A DNA stretch of 64,000 nucleotides from Centrapalus pauciflorus (taxonomy: Eukaryota; Streptophyta; Magnoliopsida; Asterales; Asteraceae), in the NCBI GenBank assembly GCA_020465985.1, contig JAANYP010004454.1, forward strand, positions 27,827-91,826. The letters are read 5' to 3'. Each line of letters starts with the position of its first letter. The stretch's first letter is position 1. Shown here in pieces: positions 22,434-32,669 of the stretch. The translations under genes were made by a program, and so were the position numbers. The notes under the pieces were generated by a model. The model saw nothing but the letters and a program-made list of their open reading frames with translations, did not search any database and was not told the origin of the DNA.

Positions 22434-24070
22434 CAATGGATAACTTAGGCAAAGGTATCAAGAGTTGTTGAGCAAAAGTAGTAGATACAAAAGATCGGTT
22501 GGCACCAGAATCAAAAAAAACTCATGCAGGCATAGAGTTAACAATAAACATACCCGAGACCACATCGGGGTTTTCCATAGCTTCTTCCGCAGTGATTTGG
22601 AATGCACGAGCTGGTGCTCTAGGTGGCTGGTTCCTGTGGCTGACTGAAATGCCCTCACTTACCACACTTATGGCGGGCATCGGCTTTTGTGGGAATTCAT
22701 TTTGATGATTTCCCAATTCTCCACAACTAAAGCTGGCGCGTCGCGTCTATTTGTGCACCGACCATAATGATCAAGACGACAGTTATTGCAGTGCTGCAGC
22801 TCCGTGTTTTATGAGTATGCACGAGCCCAATGTGAAGAAGCAGAAGATCAACGGAATGATTGCTGTGATGAATACTTAGATGATCGCGAAGAACCAGAGT
22901 AACCCCTTCATGTTGACGTTTCGGCGGTGACGACTGAGTAGGATTAACAGTAGCGACAGCAGACCCAATCGTGTATCGAGACATTATCGGAATTTGTTCA
23001 AAATTTTTGGTAATTTTCAGTAAGCCAGCAAATGTGGGGTATCGGACATTGCTCATAACCCTTCTAATCTCCAAGTCTAGACTAGCTTCAAATCTGGTCA
23101 ATTTTCTTTCTTTGGTTTCAACTTGATGAGGAGTGAACAAACTTAGCCTCGTAAGTTCTAACACATATTGTTACACTGTTTTGGAACCTTTTGTCAATGC
23201 CATGAATTTTGTCTCCAATTGTTGGTGTTCATAGGGGGGTAATCGAGCCGAGTCGAGTATCACCTAGCTCGAGCTCGAAACTCGACTCGAGTTCGATCGA
23301 CCCTTAGTTTTGAAACTCGAGCTCGACTCGATAAACTACTCGATACTATCAAGATCGAATCGACTCGACTTGATTAAATTCGGGATAAAGGAAATCGAAA
23401 TATATATACAAAATATTCAATCTAATTTTATCCCCACAACAAGCAAGAAGGGTAAAAATATAAGAATGTAATGTTACGTTTAAGATTATATAGTTTGATT
23501 TATATAAACTTTATAAAAATATAATATTACAAAGTTGAAGGGTTAAAATGTAAACTGTAAACCTAAGCTCGATTAGGCTCGCGAGCCTATCGAGCAGGCT
23601 TTTTTAATACTCTAGCTCGGCTCGATTACTACTCGAGTAGCTCAAGCTCGGCTCGATTAACTGCAAGTCGATTTCGAGTTTTCTACGAGTCGATCCCAAG
23701 TAGCTCACGAGTTGTCTTGTCTCGTTTACACCCCTGGGCGTTCATCAGTTGGGCAGTATTCTTGCGTGAAGTGTTCAGTGAATTCAGCTCAGGTCATAGT
23801 AGACACCTTTCCCAAAGTGAAGGCGTTGACCATGGAATTTCATCACATGATCGCAACCACAACTCATTTCTTTTAAAGACCTTAGATGGACAACCCCTAC
23901 GTTTGTATGATGACCCAACATTGTCATCTTGATTATCATCATCATCATTGTTTTTCTATTCTATCTTTTGTCCTCCTTTCTTTTAGCTTCAGCATCATCT
24001 CGAGCCCGGAACTGTTCTTGGATCGTTTGGTTCTGCTCAACAATATTTGATTGCATCATTTGCATCATGT
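22434..24070 (-). pseudogene. Gypsy B-prime gag and protease start fragment
   Basis: Read on the minus strand, this follows gypsy B (42990-44060) closely. The gag N-terminal part QNQTIQEQFRARDDAEAKRK lies near 23985-24060. The gag core (RKLTRFEASLDLEIRRVMSN) is in 22727-23164. The gag-to-protease boundary AFQITAEEAMENPDVVSGMF is in 22522-22716, followed by the protease Asp-Ser-Gly start near 22480. It stops where the Sirevirus #1 LTR ends. A hAT-like element interrupts it at 23233-23737. No 5' LTR or leader precedes the gag start: the sequence changes directly into plus-strand Sirevirus #4 near 24070, a deletion or recombination junction. Confidence 0.82.
23225..23745. mobile_element. hAT-like non-autonomous DNA element (505 bp, at 23233-23737, with 8-bp duplication)
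   Basis: Ends read AGGGGGGTAATCGAG at the left and, inverted at the right, CCAGGGGTGTAAACGAG. These form imperfect terminal inverted repeats. Both ends are rich in CTCGAGCTCG-type motifs around an AT-rich centre. Flanks GTGTTCAT (23225-23232) and GCGTTCAT (23738-23745) are an 8-bp duplication with one mismatch. The related gypsy B gag near 43431-43445 shows the uninterrupted site (GATGAACGCCGAAGATTGG on the other strand). There is no transposase, so it would depend on a hAT enzyme elsewhere. Confidence 0.8.
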
Positions 24071-25890
24071 CTAAATGGATGTCCAATATTGTTAAAGTCT
24101 GTTCCATTTCCCTTTCCTCAACTTTAGCCAATTTGAATACCTTAGTGGTATCCCTGTCAAACTCAAAGGCATATGGCTTGGAGGATGTGCAAGAAACTCT
24201 CAACATTACCCTTATACAACTTAAGAGTCCCATGTTTAGTGACGATGACATGGATGGTCCCAAACCTATTTTGAAACCTGCTCCTGCACCCATTCTCACT
24301 AGATCTGTTCCTTCGGCCAAACCTGTTGTTGAACTTTTGTGCCATCTCCTTCAAAAGGTGAGAAGAATTCTGCCTTAAAGGCAAAGAAAGACAAATCTTC
24401 TTCTAAATCTAAGGGGCAAATATTTTCCAGTCCTTCTAAGGACCAATCAACATTGATTGGGCAAGCAACAGGTCTAGTAACAGCTGTTTCTGCTACGAGT
24501 ACAAGTGGTGATCCTAAGATTGATAAGCCTACTCAGGCTAAGTCTCCAAGCCCTGCACCATCTTAAGGGGAGGAACATATGTCGGTCCAGCCCAGCAAAA
24601 GAAGATAATTAGTCTTAGAATCATCTGAGGAGGAGGTTGAAACTGATCCATCCACAATAGCCAAAGGAAAACACAAAGTTTTTATGGATGTAAAGGCTGA
24701 AAGAGAACTACAGGTCAAGTACGACACTACTATAAGTGGAAACAAGGCCAGCTGTTGGAAAGAGAAAAGGTAGAAGCAGCCTCTATGAAAGCTACTAACG
24801 CTTTGGATGCCAAAGAGGAGAAAAAATTCCATCTTTCGTAGTATAAACAAAGTTAGAGGAAGCTATCAAAGATAGTGAAAAGGAGAAGAAGAAAGAAAAA
24901 AAAAAGCAAGGGTCTCTATGACCAAGGAGAAGTTTGCGTGCTAAACCCTTCATCTATCAGAACCCAATTCCACTTTGACAATCTTTTGTAGAAAGAAATT
25001 CCATGATTTGTTGTAAGGAGACAGGCGAAGGAGACCATTGTCAAAGCTGTTCCCACTTCAAGATAAAATCAATCTTGGAGGCTGCAAAGTACCAGGCATG
25101 GAGCTGATGGCTCTGAATTGAAGTCATATTAGGTAGTTGATGTTGCCAAACTGGGATACAGAGAATGGGTTAAAGTTGCAATGAATTTTAGTCAGTGTAA
25201 CTCTGAAACTGCCAAGACTATTAGAGCATTTATAAAGAAATTAATGAAAAGGTGAAGGGACTGGGCCTCATTCCTAAGGATGTGATGCATGGTACTTCTA
25301 TTATGGAATCTAAGATCAAACCTAGAGGAAAGAGAGAGATGAAGAACACAGAACTAGAAGAGATATTTGTGTTGATAGAGCAGGGGTTCTATGCCATTGA
25401 ACTTACTAGGCTAAATCACAGCCTGCCTAGAGGCGTAGAACCTGTTGAGGGAATGTATATTGAAGAACCTGAGGTTTGGATATACTTTGTGGATCCTCTG
25501 TCAAAGAAAATATGTTTTCAAAGAGCCTTAGAACTACACAAAGCTGGCGTCCAACAGCTTCTGGCCTTCAGATTTATGGTTGCCTATGAACAGCATGTCA
25601 GATGGAGAGTAGCCATCCGAACTAAGCTTGCAGTCTGTAATGCCAAAGGAGAGTTTCAATGCAGAGAATTCGTTTACATCAGATAAGAAGTAGAAGAGTT
25701 TATTGCAAAGAAAGAATTCATGGTTGGTCTTGAACAAGAAAAGGTACTTAAAGCTACTGCTCAGTTAGAAAGGCTGGAAAGATAGGAGTTGGAAAAGGAG
25801 TATGAGAGGAGAGGAAAAAAAGGAAAAGGAAATAGTTCATCTGCAAAAGCATACATTGATTTTGTGTCAACTGAAGATGTGTGTAAATGA
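24071..25890 (+). pseudogene. Sirevirus #4 post-pol ORF remnant
   Basis: Plus-strand frames 23929-24378 (true homology only from about 24071), 24339-24566 and 25252-25686 are pieces of one degraded ORF. The first has a helical NLNTLVVSLSNSKAYGLEDV stretch and a Pro-rich KPILKPAPAPIL. The second is Lys/Ser-rich (KKDKSSSKSKG). The third ends in a compact region with VWIYFVDPLSKKICFQRALE and AFRFMVAYEQHVRWRVA. I do not recognise a family beyond its position after pol in a Sirevirus. Stops and frameshifts are frequent between the pieces, including in 24567-25250. It is not expected to be functional. Confidence 0.55.
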
Positions 25891-26167
25891 AGAATAGAGG
25901 TTGATTATTAGATGATCAGGCTTACCATTGTTTTCTCCCAACAAAAACAGTTCATTAGTTGTACTTTTACTTTTTGTTGATGTATAGTACTTAGTGTACT
26001 TAGTCTGTAAACAATAGTTGTTTATGATTAGTTTTTCATTGTATATATGCCAATATTTTAATTTACTCCAAATGTTGTAAATTCACATTTTCTTCTATAT
26101 TGTAAAAATGTATAGTGAAAAACTAGTGTAATCAACCTTAGGCCAAGTATTGCAAATAGGGAGAGAT
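25891..26167 (+). other. Sirevirus #4 untranslated tail and polypurine tract
   Basis: AT-rich sequence with no reading frame, ending in AATAGGGAGAGAT immediately before the LTR. Confidence 0.55.
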
Positions 26168-27238
26168 TGTTAGGGACAAAAAAGCCTCAATCAAACATGT
26201 TCTATATCTTATGGGGAGATCCTTGATGAAACATATCGGACACACATAGGGGAGATAGTTAGGCTATCTAATGCCTCAATCAAACCTTGTGATATTTTTC
26301 AAAAATAAATCTAAGTTTGTTTTACATTATTACATAAGTTGTAGCCTGGCAGTTTGTCAAAACTGTCCTCAACTGGTGAACAGGTTCGACAGTTTATTTC
26401 TAAGATATTCATGTCTGTTGGACTGGTTTGACATAGTTAGGTGGACTGTTCTTTGTAAAGAAGTTTAACACTTATTGTAAATTGTTTCCAAATCATCATG
26501 TAATTTTTGAATGTTGGGATCAGCCTCAAGATTCAAGACAAAATGGAAAATCAGAACTGCTTCAACACTGCTAAAGTTGTTCAGCTACATGAAGACAAAG
26601 AGATATTTCAAATGGTTGATAGACTATTTCTTATACCAAAATAAATTTACAATGAAGAATAAAGTTTATATGTTGACTTTCTCTTTTGAGCTAAAGCTAG
26701 AAACGACAGAGCTTAAAACAAAATACTAAGATTCTGCAACAAGAGGACAAAGTTACTTTTGTTAGTGTTGTCCTGATGTGGATAAGTAAGCTTTTCACTT
26801 TGTGACACATTCCTGCCTTTCTCTACAACCAATGAAGAAGCTTCACAAGGATTCTCTGTGTGACTATATAAGAGAATCTTCCAAGGAAAGAAAAGGTGTG
26901 AGAGTAATCACAACAACTTGAGTGCAAAAAGAAATTGTGTTTTCCATGCATGCACGTTCTGCTTCAACTTCAGTGAAATAGGTAGTGTGTCTAAGTTGTT
27001 CTTAGTGAACTATACCTCAAACCTGTTCAGTGTTCCCAAAGCTGTTCAGTTGTGTCTTGTAACTAGTTTTAGTGTGTCTTACACTAGTGTAATCAGTTGT
27101 TCATTTCTGTCATCTAAGTTTGGAGCTTTTCGCAACCAAAACTTGGTTGTAAACTTAACATTCTTGTTAATATAAGCATACAAACAATGAGAAAATTCTG
27201 TGTGATTTTATTTTGACTATATTCACCCCCTCTCTACA
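26168..27238 (+). repeat. Sirevirus #4 3' LTR (1071 bp)
   Basis: TG...CA termini with a polypurine tract before it. A good TATA box, ACTATATAAGAG, lies at about 26863-26874. Small open frames inside are not considered genes. Confidence 0.7.
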
Positions 27239-27243
27239 GTTTC

Positions 27244-27616
27244 TGTAACATCCCCAGAATTAAATTGCTGTAACTGAGGATAATTAGTTTAAATTGAGGA
27301 TAATTAGTTTAAAATTTTATTTTCATGAAATGATTAGTTAAGAATTAAAAGTGTTTTGATAGATTGTTGTGATAATTAAATAAATTTCATTTCATGTATC
27401 TAAAATGATGATGATGATGAGAAATCATCGTCGTCGTCCTTTGAGCGAGCATAACAATAAGAAACCGACAACGATACTTAAAAAGGTCAAATTGAAAAAA
27501 TGCAAAGTGGAGGGGCTAAATGTACCAAAAGCCGAAAATGATAAATAAAAAGACCAAAAGTCTTTCAATTTCATTCTAACCACTTTTTAAGCTCTCAACA
27601 CACACACACACACACA

Positions 27617-27651
<35 letters not shown>

Positions 27652-28466
27652 AGAAATTACGGTTCTTTCATCTTCAACAAAATCAAGAACCCAAATTCTT
27701 GAAAAGGCTTAAAAGTTGGATTCAAGTTGCTAGGAAGGAACTATAATCGTTACAACCAACGATTTAAGGTAAGTTTTACTCAAACTCTACGAATTTATAA
27801 GTTTTTATGTTCGGTTTTATGAAAACTGAATCAATGCATCTAGTTTTAGATGTTGTTGCATGTTGCTTGCTTCATTGGATATGTTCAAATCGAGTGTTAG
27901 GGAAGTTATGCATCAAATTTCAGCTTCTGATTCAACCTTTAAGTTTGATTTCAAAAATTTAACTATGTGTTTTAGTGTGTGTTCGACGAGATGATAGAAA
28001 TGGCCAAAAAGGGGTCTGATTTGGTACATATTATACTATAATTGATGTTAAAAGTGTTAAAAAGAGTATATTTGAGCTTGTATTAACAGTTTTTAGTTAC
28101 TAGATAAGTACAAAAATGATAATAATAAAAAATCTGGATATGATAGAAAAATCATTAAGTATGAACTCAGATCTGATGAACATAATTCGGGTTCATCCGA
28201 ATTTTGGATCTTTTGAAGCTCGAATGGCAACACTTGAATAATCAAAAGTCAGGACACGAATTTCAGATTTTGAGGCATCCGAAATTCTGATCATATAACC
28301 ACCCGAATTTCAGTTGGAATAATACATAAAAATAATTTTAAGGATGGGAGATCTCGGACCATCCAGATTTCGAGTCTATCCGAAATTTGGATTTGGTCCG
28401 AATTTCGGGTCAATCTTCTAAACTTATAAAATTAAGTTTAAAGAATAAATAGTTATTGATATTCAT
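27244..28466 (+). repeat. Gypsy B 5' LTR, first part
   Basis: It begins TGTAACATCCCC and matches 47067-47591 with moderate divergence. It contains a TAAATAAAAA box (27542-27551), a CA/CT microsatellite (27597-27650), a strong donor-like AAG/GTAAGTTTT at 27769, and clusters of CCGAAATTC-type motifs (28195-28420). It is cut by Sirevirus #2 at 28466. Confidence 0.88.
27597..27650. repeat. CA/CT microsatellite in gypsy B LTR
   Basis: A CA run followed by a CT run. The counterpart in the 3' LTR is at 47360-47409. It lies where a transcript leader would start. Confidence 0.95.
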
Positions 28467-29130
28467 TGTTAGTACATCCTGTGTGACGATAGCAGTCTAA
28501 GTGGTTTAGCATTTTGGTTTAAGTAATACTGCAAAGCATCGAATATTAACGAGTATTTGATATAAGTGTTTATATATGTTTGATAGTTATTGATTGTATG
28601 GTTGAACTTGATGTAATGAATTACAGAAGTTCAAACATAAAGATCAAAGATAAATGCAAACATAAGTTAAAAACATAAGTTTCAAATATAGGTTTAATAT
28701 GTGAAAGTCGAATTTAGATTAAATTCGAATTCACAAAGTGTAGGATTCAAATCTATAGTAGATTCAAACGTATTCCATTAGGCAGATTCGAGAATGTCAA
28801 GGGGACAAACTCGAATGGGCCTTGGGCCTGATTCGAGTTTGGCCCATGACAAACTCGAATGGTCATCTATAATTAGGGATAGACTCGAATTATTAGCAGA
28901 CTTTTGCAGATTTCGTGAGAGTGATTAGCAAAAGGCGATCTCGAGTTTATCAGCTTTGTGAGTGTTCTTTCGGAGAGAATCAGTTCGTAGGTGCGTTCGT
29001 GTTCGTCCGTACAGCGTGTTGATAGTCTCCGTGTTCCGAGTGAGAGTTGTTTCCGTCAACCCGTTAACGAGGATTCCGCACTCGTTGACGGTCTCGCATC
29101 TAGATAGATCCGTAGTGTGTAGACCTTACA
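28467..29130 (+). repeat. Sirevirus #2 5' LTR (664 bp)
   Basis: It begins TGTTAGTACATCC and ends TAGACCTTACA before the primer site. It contains TTCGA-centred inverted repeats, some decayed at CpG relative to the 3' LTR. Confidence 0.93.
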
Positions 29131-29132
29131 AG

Positions 29133-29145
29133 TGGTATCAGAGCC
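29133..29145 (+). other. Sirevirus #2 primer binding site (initiator Met tRNA)
   Basis: TGGTATCAGAGCC lies two bases after the LTR end. Confidence 0.93.
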
Positions 29146-29819
29146 AGCGGGGTGTTCTTAGTGTTCTTCGTGTTCATAAAGATACATCCTAGGTTTCTTG
29201 ACGCTTTTGGACGGTTAATCTCTCAAGTTTTCGTGTTTTTCGTGTTTTTCGAGCTTATCAAATTGGGATCCAGGAAATACTTCGGTGTTTTTCACGTTTT
29301 TTTATCGAAATCAATATTTTTCTTTGTAAAAATATTGATTTAATCTGAAAAACGTTAAAAAATCCATGTATTAGCCGTTTTTCGAGTTTGCGGCGCTCGA
29401 ATCTGTTAGGAATGATTAGGGTTTTTTTTGTCTCGAGTCTAACCAAAATTCGCTCCTTTCGAGTTTGATTAAGAAAGAATTCGAGTTTAATTGTTTCGAC
29501 TTTGCTTCGAGTTTGGACTATAGTCGAACAGGGTGATTCGAATTTGCTGGGACATTCGAGTTTGTCTAGGGATCGACTTTGTCTGTGTTTCGAGTGTGCT
29601 TGGACCTTCGAATTTGGAGACCTTCTACTTTGTCGCCTGTTTCGAATTTAATTGAATTTAAGGACTTAAATCGAATTTAATCCCAAATAGGTTTAACTTA
29701 ATTATATTCGAATTTATCTAATTTCGAAAGAATTAACTTAAATTAATTTCGAATTAAATTTATTAAGTTAAAATTCAATTACTTTTGAAACAATGACAAA
29801 TTTATAAAGGTTTCAGGAA
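29146..29819 (+). other. Sirevirus #2 leader
   Basis: About 670 AT-rich bases with no gene. TTCGAGTTTG and TTCGAATTT motifs recur from 29380 to 29760. It ends with GGTTTCAG, an acceptor-like tract, three bases before the gag ATG. Confidence 0.65.
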
Positions 29820-32669
29820 ATGGATCATGAAGTCGGGAAGGCTAATACTCCGCCTAAGCTGATGAAACTTGAAGACTATTATTGGTTGAAAGATCGGTTT
29901 GCCGATTTTGTGCATTTCAACGATATGCGAATGTGGATATGTATCGAGACGAAGGATACATCCCACCTACAACAGAAGTTGAAGGCCTTCAAAGAGTCTT
30001 ACATATCAAATGATGAAGGAGGATGATAAGAAACTATATGAAGCCGAGAACCGCGCATTCTCGATTATTCGAATGGCATTACCTCATGACATACTACACA
30101 CATTCCGCAATCAAAAGACTTCTAAGGAGCTTTGGGAGACGCTGGAAAAGAGGTGTGAGGGTAATCCGAGGGTTCGGAGGAAGCGCATAGAGTTGTTGAA
30201 ACAACAGATTGCGATTTTCTAGGCTTTGAAGGATGAAAAGCTGGAGGACACCATCACCCGCTTTTATCATCTGCTGACAGAGCTTGAGAGTCATGGCATT
30301 GAGTATAACGATACAGAAAAGAACAATAAGCTTCTTGATGCTTTACCAGCCAAATGGGCGATGTACGTGGCTATGATCAAGCTTGATGAAGATAAGTATT
30401 ATACTCAATCATTGGAGGATGTAGTGGGAACATTGCGGGCTTATCATTTCGAGCTACTGAAAGGCGAAACAGATTATGAACAAGTCCAAAATCCAGCCAT
30501 GTATTTTCGAAAATCAACAAAACCTTCAGCGGCAACTGATATGAAGACCGCTACAGCGTTTTACACCGGAGAAACGTCGTCACCAACTGAGACTGACGAC
30601 ACACTGAATAGAGCGTTCTTAGGTTGGGTAGATCGGAAGAACAGCAACCTCAGGCAACACATGCATCAACATCTCAGGGCTACTCTAAGATGCCCATGAG
30701 CGCTAAATCGGCCGAAGAACATTTGAATCTATTGGCGTCATTTGTGGCCGCATATGGGAACTGCGTTCAAGGGAAAATAAATGATCCTGCACTCTGGGAT
30801 GAAGATTACGATCAGGTAGACCCTAACGATATTGAGGAGATGGATCTCAAATGGCAATTGGCCATGGTGACCCAACGGGTTAAGCGATTCATCAAACGCA
30901 CTGGAAGAAATCTGAACATGAATAATAAGGGGATTGGCTTTGATAAGTCCAAGGTCAAATGCTACAACTGTCAAGGTTTGGGACACTTCGCCAGAGAGTG
31001 TCAGAGACCGAAGGTAGATAATTACCAAGGGTAGAATCAGACTCATGGACAGTTTCAGAATCAGTCTCAACAGAGATATCTTCCGAGTTCATCATCCTGT
31101 CAAGCCAACATAGCTGGTCTGCTATCAAACGTCATATCAGACAGACAGTTGGATGGTACTTACGACTGGAGCTCACATCCGGAATCTAACGCTAGAGCCT
31201 TTATGGCTGAAGTCACGGAGAGTGGATGTGAAGGGGAAGAGCAGAATACAAGGGACAACAGTCCGATGTGGGTGGAGAAGTCGAATGATCAGACGCTTCT
31301 GGAGTTTGCCGCTCAGATGGCCAACGTCGAATCAGATCACACAAAGGTTAGTCTGAATTACTCTCTTTTCCATGAATTATGTGTGTTATGTGTTACTTCT
31401 AACGACAGGTTGAATCTAGTATTAGAATCACATAAAAACATATCTGCTCAAAATGAGTCTTTAAAATCTGATAATGCTAGCCTGAATGACATTAAGCAAG
31501 ATCTTAAGGACAAGCTTAAAGCTGATGCACAAGATGTCATAGTTCTGAAAGACAAGCTGAGTGAGCAGTGTGTTAGATTAGAACTAATGTATGAGCATGT
31601 AGACGCCTTGACCAAAGATCTTAAGACCAAAGAAGTAGAGCTAGCTGAAACTAAGGTGAAGGTAGCAGAGGCCAATAGTAAGCTAGAAAAGTTTAGGAAC
31701 TCAAGTCTGAACCTAGGGAAAGTTTTAGATGCTCAAAGCCAATCTAAAAAGCCTGTAGGTCTAGGATTTCATGAGATTCCTCCACCTTTTAATGCCAACT
31801 ATGTGCCTCAACCCCAGGAGAAAACTGAGAAATCAGTAGACTTAGAGGAAATACCTGCACCTGTTTCTGAGCCTGTAAAAGAAAATGCACCTAAGGTGAC
31901 TGATACAAATGTCAAGGTTAAGAATGTCAAATTTGTGTCTTCCTCCAGTGAAACACCTACAGGAAAACATAAAACTGATTTTAATGATCAGGATGATGAA
32001 CCAGTCACAATAGATGCTCAAAAAGACAAAGACACTAGTGAGACACCTAAGTCTAAGGGCACACACAAGAAGTCCATTGACAAGATGTCCTGCTTTAGAT
32101 GTCATGAAAAGGGGCATGTTGCTTTTAACTGTCCGCCTAGGAAAACTGATGTTACACCTAAGACATGGAAGCCAACACAAGCTAAGCCTTCAATGAGTGT
32201 GGCGAGCACTAGTAGTTCTCAGAGTACCGAGAAAACTGTGAAGGCTACACCAAAACAAGTTGTGAAACAAATACCGGTAAAAGGTGGACCAAAACAAGTG
32301 GTTAGGACTAATTCACCGAATCGAGACGTTAATCAATCTAGGTCTGGACCTGAACAACAATATAGGAGCACAACACCTAGCAGAGCATACACTCCGGTTA
32401 GGTCACACACTCCTGTTAGACATCACACACCTGTTAGAGCTCAGGGATCTCAATCTGAAATGCAATATAATCGTAATTATTCAAGAGCTCCACAATAAAT
32501 GCCTACTCAAAGGCAAAGAGTGAATGTACATCACTAGGCACCACAACAAACTCCTGTTCAACGACCCAAGTCACCTGAAAGGCGAGATGGGTATTTGAAA
32601 GAGTTTAAGTATGTGGACGAGAATGGTATAACCAAGTCAGTTATGGCTTGGGTTCCCCGTGATAACTAA
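29820..32669 (+). pseudogene. Sirevirus #2 gag (long, two zinc knuckles)
   Basis: The start ATG at 29820 opens MDHEVGKANTPPKLMKLEDY. The gag core continues in a shifted frame from about 30010 (ELWETLEKRCEGNPRVR, ITRFYHLLTELESHGIEYN), with a TAG at 30221. A second shift near 30650 leads to a frame holding the first CCHC knuckle (CYNCQGLGHFAREC, 30960-31001). After a TAG at 31032 comes a 449-codon stretch with a coiled coil (31350-31700) and a second knuckle (CFRCHEKGHVAFNC, 32091-32132). It also holds a basic Thr-Pro-Val-Arg repeat tail (32382-32442). More stops lie at 32496 and 32535. The TAA at 32667 after VPRDN looks like the natural gag end. Long gag with a coiled coil is typical of Sireviruses. 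Gag packages RNA and forms particles. Confidence 0.88.

Larger units (their letters stand above)
24071..27238 (+). mobile_element. Sirevirus-type element #4, 3' end only
   Basis: A degenerate post-pol ORF remnant is followed by a polypurine tract (AGGGAGAG) and a 1071-bp LTR. The LTR starts TGTTAGGGAC and ends ATTCACCCCCTCTCTACA. Its family differs from elements #1-#3 in LTR sequence and in the C-terminal part of the ORF. Everything upstream is gone. Gypsy B begins five bases after its end. Confidence 0.7.
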
